A DNA stretch of 64,000 nucleotides, from positions 124,001 through 188,000 of the forward strand of contig JACRDF010000003.1 in the NCBI GenBank assembly GCA_016212925.1. Direction: 5' to 3'. The position numbers and the translations under genes are program-made. The notes under the pieces are model-generated. The model searched no databases and was not told the origin of the DNA. It was given only the letters and a program-made list of their open reading frames with translations. Every line of letters begins with the position of its first letter. Positions within the stretch are counted from its first letter, which is position 1. Below are positions 45,548-53,582 of this stretch, piece by piece. The DNA comes from Desulfomonile tiedjei (lineage in GTDB: Bacteria > Desulfobacterota > Desulfomonilia > Desulfomonilales > Desulfomonilaceae).

Positions 45548-46831
45548 CTATGAGATCTTGGATCGAATGAACATTTGAGCCACCTGCCGAGCCACACGAT
45601 TCATGGTTCCGGCGAGAGTCTCGGGATCTGTCGCCAGGCGCGACGGATCAATCTGCTCTCCAACGTACCGGGAGGGGACTTTTCGTGAAAGGTCTGCGCA
45701 AATTTCTCCGGCCATTTTTTCAATCGCTGCCGCATCTGACTGAACTTTGCGGCACATTCGAATAAATTCCCCGAGAAACCCTTCCTCATTGTGCAGCGCC
45801 TCAATATCAAAAGAATCTGTAGTCCAGTCGCAAACTCCGTCGAGTACAACAGGAACCGGCAGATCAGCCAGTCTTTCCGCGAGCAATTCCTGCGCTTCTC
45901 GTGTGATCAGTTCCGAGACGCTTGTCGACGGGCTCCCCTGAAGACCTATCCTCAGCACCGCGGCCTCTAAACCCGGGTCGGTTCCCGTGGCCTGCGAGCA
46001 CGCCTCTTCCGCGATGCCCAGAAAATCGTCAGCTCCGGTAACGTCGGAAACATCTATCTCGACCGTGTCCCATAGGACAGACCCAAGGGGAACGAACTCG
46101 GCTTGAGGCGCAGCGCGGCCCTTCACTGCGACAAGGTAGCCTCCCTTGCGGCCGGATTCGTTGATGTTTGATCCTTGGGCCGCGCCGGAATAGAGGATCA
46201 GGGGATCATCGCGGAGAATCCCTCCTGCATGGATGTGTCCGAGGCACCAAGCGTCCATACCGGAAACCACCAAGTCATCTACGGAACACGGCGCATAGTT
46301 TTTGTGCCCGCCAACACCGCCCACATTGGCATGTATAACCCCGATCGCTATTTCAATGCCGGGGTCTCTCCGGAAGGTGCGCACCAGATTGTCGCTGACT
46401 TCAGGCTTGGCGAAACTGGCCCCGAAGATCACCGCGCCCTGCGTGAACTCCGCGCGACCGATGCTTTTGCCCTGGACTTTCTCCTGAAAGATGTGGAGCC
46501 CCGCCAATGCGGTAAGTGTTTCGGGGAAGCCGGCCAGTGGGTCGTGATTGCCGAGAGCCATAAAAACGGGAATCCCGGCCGAATGGAGGCGCTCTATTCC
46601 ATCTTTGAATGCGACCCGAGCGCGTATCGTAGGATACCATACGTCGAAAGTGTCCCCGCCCAATGTGACGAAATCAACTTCTCGATCTATCGCGGCCGCG
46701 ACAAGTCTCTCCCAAGCCCGGTAACCCGCTGACACGAATAAACTCGCGAGTTCGGGGTCGGATTTCCGCAAACCTGAAAAGGGCCGCCCCAGATGAACAT
46801 CCGCGGCATGTATGAATGTTAATTCTCCCAT
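45548..46831 (-). CDS. SbcD/YhaO-like metallophosphoesterase
   Basis: The 427-residue protein carries the calcineurin-like metal motifs in order: DVHLGR (residues 11-16), GGDTFD, GNHDP, VIHANVGG and GHIHAGG. The N-terminal MGELTFIHAADVHLGRPF matches the Mre11/SbcD and YhaO group. The C-terminal 180 residues would hold the capping and ATPase-binding domains. It is the first gene of a pair with the YhaN-like ATPase, so it is likely the nuclease subunit of an SbcCD/YhaON-type complex. Confidence 0.87.
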   Translation of the reverse strand: MGELTFIHAADVHLGRPFSGLRKSDPELASLFVSAGYRAWERLVAAAIDREVDFVTLGGDTFDVWYPTIRARVAFKDGIERLHSAGIPVFMALGNHDPLAGFPETLTALAGLHIFQEKVQGKSIGRAEFTQGAVIFGASFAKPEVSDNLVRTFRRDPGIEIAIGVIHANVGGVGGHKNYAPCSVDDLVVSGMDAWCLGHIHAGGILRDDPLILYSGAAQGSNINESGRKGGYLVAVKGRAAPQAEFVPLGSVLWDTVEIDVSDVTGADDFLGIAEEACSQATGTDPGLEAAVLRIGLQGSPSTSVSELITREAQELLAERLADLPVPVVLDGVCDWTTDSFDIEALHNEEGFLGEFIRMCRKVQSDAAAIEKMAGEICADLSRKVPSRYVGEQIDPSRLATDPETLAGTMNRVARQVAQMFIRSKIS

Positions 46832-46877
46832 AAGCCGAAACGCCTCAACTCAAGACCAACGCTCCAATACCGAATAA

Positions 46878-46891
46878 AGACCGGTTGGTCT
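46878..46891. promoter_or_regulatory. Operator-like palindrome AGACC-N4-GGTCT
   Basis: AGACCGGTTGGTCT lies in the divergent gap (46832-47065) between the YhaO-like gene and the AttH-like gene, flanked by ATAA and ATAT. Its GACC-N4-GGTC core is the same as in the two mqnE/aroB' palindromes, though the outer bases differ. TetR-family operators of this shape are common. Confidence 0.45.
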
Positions 46892-47065
46892 ATATCAGGT
46901 TGTGCGGCCTGAGGGAACTGTTTGTCAGAAAACGGGTAACCATTCGGTTGCGGGTGGAGCAAAAAGGTCTGTCGCGGACTCCCGGCACGCGGTCACAGTT
47001 GGGCTTTCCGGGCAATCACTGATATATGTGGAGACAACGCGGTCACATTAAACAGAGGGACAAAT

Positions 47066-48160
47066 TTGAAACAGATTCTTGCGGTCCTGTCATTGGTGAT
47101 TTCACTGACTGCCCCGGTGATTTTGGCAGCCGAATCGTCGTTCAAGGACGCTGCCCCAGGGAGGGCCTTCGCGTTCCCGAAGGATCACGGTAAGCATCCG
47201 GAATTTCAAACCGAATGGTGGTACTTCACCGGCAACTTACGATCGGATAAGCAAGAATACGGATTTCAGTTGACCTTTTTCAGGCGCAGCTTAGTAAAGG
47301 AATCTGTCCGAAAGGGTTCTTCATGGTCTGTTCGCGATGTGTACCCTGCCCATTTCGCGCTCACTGATGTCAAGAATCGTCGTTTCTTTCAAACTGATCT
47401 CATCTCACGAGAAGGGCCGGGCCTGGCAGGCGCGTCAACGGAAGATTTGCATGTCCACGTCCGAAATTGGGAAGCCCGAAGGGACGGCGGGAAAATTCGC
47501 ATCACGGCAAAGGAACGAGAATACGCACTCGATCTGGAACTTGTGCCGGAGAAACCCGTCACCTTGCATGGGAACGCGGGATACAGCCCCAAGGGAGGAG
47601 CCGAAAATCAGGCCTCGTACTATTATTCGCTGACCAGGCTCGAGGCCCGAGGCCATTTGATATTCCAAGGGATCAAGCACCATGTAACCGGATTGGCCTG
47701 GATGGACCATGAGTTCGGGTCCTCCATATTGCTCAAAGACCAGGTGGGATGGGACTGGTTCAGCCTCCAACTGGACGACGGAACGGACCTAATGGTCTTT
47801 CGCCTGCGGAGAAAAGACGGGACATTTGACCCGCCTTTCGGCTCATTCGTCAGAGCGGACCGCGGATCCTCCGACTTGGCTGACCGTGGCATCAGCATTG
47901 AAGCCAAATCCACGTGGACCAGTCCGCGTACCGGAGCGTCTTACCCCTCCGGATGGACAATCGAAGTTCCGTCGGAAAGGCTTAATCTTGACGTTTCCCC
48001 GCTCGTCGAAGATCAGGAGCTTGTAACGGGCCGGTCAACAGGAATAGCCTATTGGGAAGGGGCCGTGGAAGTACACGGGTCGAGGGATGGGAAACGGATT
48101 CGCGGCAAAGGGTACGTTGAACTTACAGGCTACGCGCACTCCATGGCCGGACGCCTTTAA
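47066..48160 (+). CDS. Secreted AttH/CrtC-like lipocalin-type protein
   Basis: A signal peptide (residues about 1-21) is followed by HPEFQTEWWYFTGNL, the hallmark of the AttH/carotenoid hydratase (CrtC) group, with EYGFQLTFFRR, VYPAHFALTD, ALDLELVPEKPVTLHG, YYYSLTRLEARG and GLAWMDHEFGSS. The start is TTG with GAGGG upstream. Such proteins hydrate carotenoids in phototrophs, but most members are uncharacterised and exported. No carotenoid gene is present. Paired twin hairpins follow its stop. Confidence 0.85.
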   Translation: MKQILAVLSLVISLTAPVILAAESSFKDAAPGRAFAFPKDHGKHPEFQTEWWYFTGNLRSDKQEYGFQLTFFRRSLVKESVRKGSSWSVRDVYPAHFALTDVKNRRFFQTDLISREGPGLAGASTEDLHVHVRNWEARRDGGKIRITAKEREYALDLELVPEKPVTLHGNAGYSPKGGAENQASYYYSLTRLEARGHLIFQGIKHHVTGLAWMDHEFGSSILLKDQVGWDWFSLQLDDGTDLMVFRLRRKDGTFDPPFGSFVRADRGSSDLADRGISIEAKSTWTSPRTGASYPSGWTIEVPSERLNLDVSPLVEDQELVTGRSTGIAYWEGAVEVHGSRDGKRIRGKGYVELTGYAHSMAGRL

Positions 48161-48170
48161 GGGGAAGATT

Positions 48171-48202
48171 GTGGGGAGGCCGAACAAAAAGGGCCTCCCC
48201 AC
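48171..48202 (+). terminator. Stem-loop after the AttH-like gene
   Basis: GTGGGGAGGCC and GGCCTCCCCAC form an 11-bp stem with a 10-base A-rich loop, starting 10 bases after the TAA. A T run is missing. Confidence 0.55.
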
Positions 48203-48229
48203 ACCCCTCCCCAAAAACTCCCGTATCCT

Positions 48230-48274
48230 GTTTGCTGGGCGGCTCCCGCCGACGGCGGGAGCCGCCCAGCAAAC
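48230..48274. repeat. Perfect 21-bp inverted repeat with 3-base loop
   Basis: The two arms are exact inverted complements starting GTTTGCTGGGCGGCTCCCGC, separated by GAC. A T-rich stretch (GTTTTTTC) begins 12 bases after. This could be a strong bidirectional terminator or a residual repeat unit. Confidence 0.8.
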
Positions 48275-48421
48275 CAGAAACAACGTTTTTTCAAGGATGC
48301 GTCGGGGGTCTGGAGTCCGATCGGATTACAGAGAAGAAATTGCCCCCCGTATCGCTCGAAAGGGCATTCATCTTATTCTTTGCGAGTTGATGGGGCTCGT
48401 TCTCATCCTCAATTCCATGTT

Positions 48422-49183
48422 TCAAAGCATCCTCCCTAGGGCTTCGAAAGCTTCAGAAAAATGCGGCTGCAAAACGTCCGCGAGCATCAAGTGGAGTCCC
48501 GCACCGGCCAACAAGGCCATACAGGTCTTTTCCAGAGCGAAAGGATAACGGTTCCTGTTCCCGCTGCGTAGATTCGAAAGGCCGACCATGGTGGGCGCCG
48601 GGTCCTGAAAGACCGCCCCACTCGACAGCAATCGAATAGCCTTCACGTCTTCGGATATTCTCGGAAATGCGTCTTCCCAACTCAGATTTGGGAGGATGGG
48701 GTCGAAAATCAGGTCGTCCAATCCGAGCCCGGCGGCAAGGGCTTTCTCCGCGAGTTCCACGGCCAGCGCGATCTTTTCCTCTAGCCCTGGAGGAGTGAAG
48801 GAGCGCTCGTCCATCAACAGCACGACCAGTTCTGCCCCGTTTTCCGCGGCCAGAGGTAGGATTTCTCCCAATTTTCGCTCCTCCAGAGATATCCCGGTGA
48901 CTATCGGTTTTTCCTTGCACGCGGCAAGGCCCCTTTGAATAACCCTTGGATTTGGACTGTCCAGGATAAGGCGGGCAGAGGTCACCTCTTGAACCGCTTC
49001 CACAAGAAAAACCATCCTATCCTCATTCCGACGCGACAGATAACCCGGATTAATGTCTATCAGCTTGGCTCCGCCTAGCTCACATCGGCGGACCAATTCT
49101 TGAATGGGTTTGGGGTCGAGCCTGTTCATCGCGTCGGCTACAACAGGATTTAGACCATGAAGATTGTCTGCTGCCAGGAGCAC
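48422..49183 (-). CDS. Pterin-binding-domain (DHPS-like) methyltransferase-type protein
   Basis: The product is a TIM-barrel of the pterin-binding family: AKLIDINPGYLSRRNEDRM, ARLILDSPNPRVIQRG, KPIVTGISL, GAELVVLLMDERSFTP and DDLIFDPILPNLSWED, with VGLSNLRSGNRNR near the end. The wording fits methyltetrahydrofolate:corrinoid methyltransferases (AcsE/MtgA/MetH-like) better than dihydropteroate synthase. No corrinoid protein or other methyl-branch gene lies near it. GTG start with AAGGA six bases upstream. Convergent with the AttH-like gene. The alternative is a solitary methyl-THF-binding protein. Confidence 0.8.
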   Translation of the reverse strand: MLLAADNLHGLNPVVADAMNRLDPKPIQELVRRCELGGAKLIDINPGYLSRRNEDRMVFLVEAVQEVTSARLILDSPNPRVIQRGLAACKEKPIVTGISLEERKLGEILPLAAENGAELVVLLMDERSFTPPGLEEKIALAVELAEKALAAGLGLDDLIFDPILPNLSWEDAFPRISEDVKAIRLLSSGAVFQDPAPTMVGLSNLRSGNRNRYPFALEKTCMALLAGAGLHLMLADVLQPHFSEAFEALGRML

Positions 49184-49458
49184 GAGGAGTCCTTCCTTGA
49201 ATGCAGATTACGGCCGCTTGTTTGCCATCCGCATCGACTCGATTCAGCGATTTCCGAATTGTGACAGATCGGGCCTGACGATGAAACGAAAAAACGCCTT
49301 GTCGCATGTTCATGCGCTTAGACGTGGAACCTCATTCAGGAAACTCCCCCTGCTGCTTCAGCGGTGAGACATCGCCTGCCTTGTTGGGTTGAGCGCCTCC
49401 AGACAGGTGAACGGTTACTCAAAGGCCTAACTCCCCAGTTACCGGCAGCAAGAGATTT
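49184..49458. other. Intergenic, nothing recognised
   Basis: Region upstream of the pterin-binding gene; no promoter, repeat or gene that I can support. Confidence 0.35.
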
Positions 49459-49568
49459 TCATTGCGAGCGAGGCTACACAATCTCCGGTGGGACGGGCGT
49501 TCCGTCCATCGTCATTCCCGCGCAGGCGGGAATCCAGACTGGACCCCGGATCGGAGTCTGGGGTGACG
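49459..49568. repeat. Repeat fragments: half REP and GTCATTCCCG-type repeat
   Basis: TCATTGCGAGCGAGGC...ACAATCTC (49459-49485) is a degraded left half of the REP family of 22-99. CGTCATTCCCGCGCAGGCGG (from 49510) with the near complement GGGTGACGAC (to 49570) is a second, widely distributed palindrome type. Confidence 0.65.
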
Positions 49569-49767
49569 ACTGACCGGCAATCCCGCGTTTCGCGCGGGAC
49601 GGTCCTACTGTCAATATTGCTTTCCAGCGTTCCACGGGATTTTCACTCCTCGCAGTTGCAGGACCCGAAGATGCCCACCTAACTGAGGAGTTGCCTCCGA
49701 GCCTGAAAATACTATTGACAGAGTGTCGGTAGCTAATGTAGGGAGGAAGATCGTGGAGGTGAGGGAA

Positions 49768-49851
49768 ATGGAGATACTTTTCATAGTATCAGTAACTGCT
49801 GCGCTGCTATGGCTCGCTTTTGGCAATAAGAAGGATTGGACAGGGATGTAG
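49768..49851 (+). CDS. Tiny single-span membrane peptide (27 aa)
   Basis: ATG-TAG frame of 28 codons beginning MEILFIVSVTAALLWLAFGN: one hydrophobic helix (residues 3-18) then a charged Asn-Lys-Lys-Asp tail. A near-perfect ribosome site, GGAGGTGA, lies about five bases upstream, and a strong intrinsic terminator follows 30 bases after the stop. Size and layout resemble KdpF-like or toxin/regulatory peptides, but no match is claimed. A TTGACA lies at 49715 but without a good -10 at the right spacing. Confidence 0.55.
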   Translation: MEILFIVSVTAALLWLAFGNKKDWTGM

Positions 49852-49881
49852 ATTTCGGATCCAAGATTTTGGGACAACCTG

Positions 49882-49933
49882 ACCGGGAGGGCCTCGTTTG
49901 AACAGATTGTGAGGCCCTTCCGGTTGTTTTTTT
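49882..49933 (+). terminator. Strong rho-independent terminator
   Basis: ACCGGGAGGGCCTC and GAGGCCCTTCCGGT form a 14-bp stem (one G-U) with a 15-base loop, followed by TGTTTTTTT. It ends the transcript of the 27-codon gene; no other upstream gene is in reach. Confidence 0.88.
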
Positions 49934-50523
49934 GAATGGGCCCGCGGACGCGCAGGCCCCGGCCCGCAACCTACTGATTACCAGGGCGCGCTCAAAGAGC
50001 GATACCTGATCACGCCGGACTTGGCGAGGCCTCCCGGGGAAGCCGGGTCGTGCCGTTCGTAGCGAAGGCGCTCGGCCAGGTCCGGGAAGTATCCGGCTTC
50101 TCAGTGTCGCTGATATGAAAGCGCTTTAGTATCAGACCGTTCTGCACGACGTGTAAGCCCGGTTCGCCATTCCCGGACCGTGTCATGGGCAAAACCGCTT
50201 CAGAGGGGACATCCAAGGCAAGGTGGCTTCAAGAGTGGGCTTTTCGCGTCGTGATCCAACCGACTGGTCATATCCCGGCCCCGGCGGCTCGGCAGAGGTT
50301 ATATCACCAAAGATATAGTTATATTAATACGATAATTATAGTTAATAATAATATGGATGATGTATTCATTGATGCTCGGCCATAAGAGCCAAATTTCCAC
50401 TACCGACAACGGCACATTTGTATGTATGCTAAATTGTCTCGTCAAAATAAACAGTTAAAGTGTCATCGGCCAAGGAGTATCGAAATTTCATAAACTTATG
50501 GTTTAATAAAATAGTACAGATTA

Positions 50524-50557
50524 TTGACATAATGGCTTATTTGTGATATAAATCACC
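50524..50557 (+). promoter_or_regulatory. Strong sigma70 promoter overlapped by a CRP/FNR-type site
   Basis: TTGACA (50524-50529), 17 bases, TATAAA (50547-50552): six and five of six consensus matches, behind an AT-rich stretch (50290-50520) that could act as an UP element. TGTGA-TATAAA-TCACC (50542-50557) matches the TGTGA-N6-TCACA site of CRP/FNR-family proteins at nine of ten positions and covers the -10. The start codon is 98 bases further. The gap 49934-50523 has no other recognised feature. Confidence 0.7.
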
Positions 50558-50654
50558 TCGGCTGAAATAATCTCGGCCGGGCAACTCCCTGAACCCTTTC
50601 CTGAAGAATGGGTTGACAGTTGGCTCACCGTCCAATTCCCCAGGAGACTTGGCG

Positions 50655-51941
50655 ATGAAAAAAACTCTGATCCTTTTCGGCATTCTGCTGATGGCCTTGG
50701 TGCCATGCGCGGCCATTGGGCAGGGTGTGCAACCCTTGTATCCCATGGCCCCGCCCCAGGTTGGTCCAGGCCCTGGAATGCCCGGGATGGCCCCTCCGGG
50801 ACCCGGAATGCCCGGAATGACCGGCATGGCACCGTGGGCCCCTTTTCCGGGTGGCATAGGCCAGCCAAACCGGCAAGTATTCCCTGACGAAAGATGGGTC
50901 ATTTCCCCTTGGGCCCGAGCCGGTTACCAGTGGAGGGAATTTCACGCGAATTTCCCTAACAATATCCAGACAATCAATTCCGCGCGTATTTTTGACAGCA
51001 TGGACCTCGATCTGGTTGATAACAACTTCTGGGTTGGTTTTACCGGCGTGGAACTTCAGCCGATCCAGGACATCGTCCTATACGGACAAATCGGCGCCAA
51101 CATCCCGACCAATGTAAGGATGAATATGTTTGCGTCGGGCAAAGGGACCGCTGCCGCCGTACCGTTTACCGTGATTGTTAATAACGATGGCCCGCTCCTA
51201 GCCGGACCGTTTTTTGCCGGTGAAAATCTGGACGCCAATCTCGTGCCCCCGTGGCAATGGACAGCCCAGAACTTCACGTGGTGGATCGCCGAAGCTGGAG
51301 CGGCATGGTGGGTGAACAGCTTGTACGCGTTGGAAGCAGGCTTCCGGACCGAGCATGTGGACTTTCATCTCAAGGACCCGAGAAACAATGCTCGACGTAT
51401 CGATATCGAGCAGAACGATCCGATTCCTGTTTATCCTGGGACTGAGATCATCTGTACACGTATATGACCGGGAGGTGTCGGTCAGGTGACCGGCGACCCC
51501 TTGAGCAAAGTCTGGATCCCCTATTTCGGTATGCGTGGCAAAGGCAGATGCTGTGACATCCTCAACTACAAATGGCGCGTGGTAGGCAGTCCGTTCGGGT
51601 TCAACAAGTTCACTGACCCTATTCTGTTCCATTGCCAGAGCGCGACCCAGACGGAGATTCATGAATCCAGGTTCACGTTGGAAGCACAAGACGGCCGGTA
51701 CATACAAGGTGATTTCGAGGCCCTATTCAACGTGAATCAGACCTTGGCCTTCAACGCGTGGGTGACAGGGAGTTGGATGAGGTTTACCGGCGAGGGAAAA
51801 TCGGAGTTGAACGTCATCGGCTCCACGGTTATCAGCAACACTGGAACTCCTGCGCTTCAACCGGGCAATGAGATCATTAATCACGCAACATTGACCGATT
51901 CGTGGTACGGTGCCGGGTTGTCTGTTGACCTTCGCTTCTGA
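50655..51941 (+). pseudogene. Outer-membrane beta-barrel protein interrupted by an in-frame TGA
   Basis: A signal peptide (about residues 1-22, ending AIGQ) leads into a Met/Pro/Gly-rich linker with repeated PGMPGM units, then a barrel-like region (WVISPWARAGYQWREFHANF, VLYGQIGANIPTN, WWVNSLYALEAGF) to a TGA at 51465-51467. The same frame stays open for 157 more codons, through GSPFGFNKFTDP and FEALFNVNQTLAFNAWVTGS, ending in GAGLSVDLRF with the terminal Phe of an outer-membrane protein. No frameshift is needed: only the stop breaks it. A point mutation, sequencing error or readthrough (including Sec) could explain it. AGGAG eight bases before the ATG and a strong promoter show that the gene is or was expressed. 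Confidence 0.65.
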
Positions 51942-52326
51942 GTGAGCCACAATTTGTAGCCATTGCCAGGTGCCCCGGAGGCTTAAGCCTCCGGGCCCCT
52001 GGGGAACCCATTCCTTTCGACCTCTTCGCTGCCAGGCCGTTCAACAATTCTATGACTCTACAGCCTATTCCCGCACCAACATTGCCATCACCGAGGATTG
52101 TCTGATTTACGCTGTAAGTCCTCAAATAGTCCACTATCTGATTTGGAAGCCGTATAAGAAGCCTTCAAAGCCACCTATAGGGTCATTCCTAGGCCGCGGG
52201 ATTTGTATAGACACACGGTTCTGCATTGCTGTAACCTTTTGTTTGAACCCATCGGCGAACCGAGGAAAACGCCCCGTTTGGCTTAGGAAGTCGTAGGTTC
52301 CAATATTCTTACCGCGGAGGTGTCCT
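51942..52326. other. Intergenic, nothing recognised
   Basis: Contains a short GC palindrome (GGAGGCTTAAGCCTCC at 51976-51991), plausibly part of a terminator for the outer-membrane gene, and otherwise nothing. Confidence 0.35.
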
Positions 52327-53064
52327 ATGGCTCTATCATTGGCTCTATTGGCCGCGCTGGTCTTGTGCCTCCCGTTCGGAGTGCTGGCTCAAGGTTCTCT
52401 TGAAACCGACACCATCAAGACATCACAGGGGGACCTGAAGATAACCTTCATTGGTCACGGCACGCTCATGTTCGGCTTTGGCGGCAAGGTTATCCACGTT
52501 GACCCGTGGGGAAAACTTGCCGACTACTCCAAGCTGCCCAAAGCAGACCTGATTCTCATCACCCACGAGCATCAGGACCATCTGGACCTGGACGCAATCA
52601 AAAAAATCAAGACGGACAAGACAGCGATAATCCTAACCAAGAATTGTGCGGGCAAAGCCAAGATCGGAGAGGTCATGGCCAACGGCGATGCGAAGACGGT
52701 GGGGGGCCTCAAGATTGAGGCGGTGCCGGCGTACAATCTTGTCCACATGCGAGAACCCGGCAAACCGTTTCATCCCAAAGGGGAGGGCAACGGATACGTG
52801 ATCACCTTCGGGGACAAGAGGGTGTACGTGGCCGGGGATACGGAAAACACTCCGGAAATGAAGGGTCTCCAGCAGGTGGATATAGCCTTTCTGCCCATGA
52901 ACTTGCCGTACACCATGACCCCTGAAATGGTGGCCGACGCGGCCAAAGCATTCAAACCGAAGGTCCTCTACCCTTATCATACGGGCGAAACGGACATTTC
53001 CAAGCTTACCGCGTTGATGAAAGGGGCTGAAGGGATCGAAGTACGTGTTCGGAAAATGAAATGA
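52327..53064 (+). CDS. Exported MBL-fold hydrolase, UlaG-like
   Basis: A signal peptide (residues about 1-22, ending GVLAQ) is followed by a metallo-beta-lactamase domain: ITFIGHGTLMFGF, VIHVDPWGKLADY, LILITHEHQDHLDLD (zinc motif HEHQDH), a central AVPAYNLVH, VYVAGDTENTPE and VLYPYHTGETDI. This order fits the UPF0173/UlaG-type lactonase-like branch, but exported. AT/GGAGG just before the ATG. It lies 43 bases before the molybdenum hydroxylase genes and may be co-transcribed with them. Substrate unknown. Confidence 0.85.
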   Translation: MALSLALLAALVLCLPFGVLAQGSLETDTIKTSQGDLKITFIGHGTLMFGFGGKVIHVDPWGKLADYSKLPKADLILITHEHQDHLDLDAIKKIKTDKTAIILTKNCAGKAKIGEVMANGDAKTVGGLKIEAVPAYNLVHMREPGKPFHPKGEGNGYVITFGDKRVYVAGDTENTPEMKGLQQVDIAFLPMNLPYTMTPEMVADAAKAFKPKVLYPYHTGETDISKLTALMKGAEGIEVRVRKMK

Positions 53065-53107
53065 GGGTCCGCCACAGGTCCAAATCGTAAGCCCAAAGGG
53101 GGCTGAA

Positions 53108-53578
53108 ATGATTGAAACGCTGGAGTTCAGGCTAAATGATAGGCAGACTCGGCTAACGATAGATACAGGGCGCCCGCTCCTGTGGGTACTGAGGTCTAAT
53201 TTGGGCCTGACAGGAACGAAATACGGCTGCGGAATAGGCACGTGTGGAGCCTGCACCATTCTCTTGAATAAAGAAGCTGTTCGATCGTGCCAGGTCCCGG
53301 TGAACGACATCAAGGGCAAAGAGGTGCTGACGATAGAAGGCCTCGCCAAGAACGGCCGGCTTCATCCTCTTCAGAAAGCCTTCGTGGAACACGACGCCCT
53401 CCAATGCGGCTTTTGTACCCCCGGCATGATTCTCAATGCGTATAGCTTGATACTGAGGAAGCCGGCCCCGACAGAGGCCGACATCATCGGGAGCATGGAT
53501 GACAACCTGTGCCGGTGCGGCGCACATCAGAGAATCATCCGAGCCATACAAACCGCGGCCAAGCAAATGAGGGAGTGA
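53108..53578 (+). CDS. 2Fe-2S subunit of a molybdenum hydroxylase (IorA-type)
   Basis: The 156-residue product has two [2Fe-2S] domains: the plant-type cluster YGCGIGTCGACTILL...RSC and the helical domain cluster CGFCTPGMI...DNLCRCGAHQ. It reads like the small subunit of isoquinoline 1-oxidoreductase and aldehyde dehydrogenases of the xanthine oxidase family. It passes electrons from the molybdenum subunit encoded five bases downstream. No FAD subunit is present, as in the Ior subgroup. Start ATG with a weak AAAGGGGG site. Confidence 0.92.
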   Translation: MIETLEFRLNDRQTRLTIDTGRPLLWVLRSNLGLTGTKYGCGIGTCGACTILLNKEAVRSCQVPVNDIKGKEVLTIEGLAKNGRLHPLQKAFVEHDALQCGFCTPGMILNAYSLILRKPAPTEADIIGSMDDNLCRCGAHQRIIRAIQTAAKQMRE

Positions 53579-53582
53579 AGCC

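Noticed and set aside
51468-51500. Selenocysteine insertion at the in-frame TGA of the outer-membrane gene
   Set aside because: A stem-loop lies at about the right distance, but barrel proteins are not known selenoproteins and no selenium gene is in the window; a nonsense mutation or read error is simpler.
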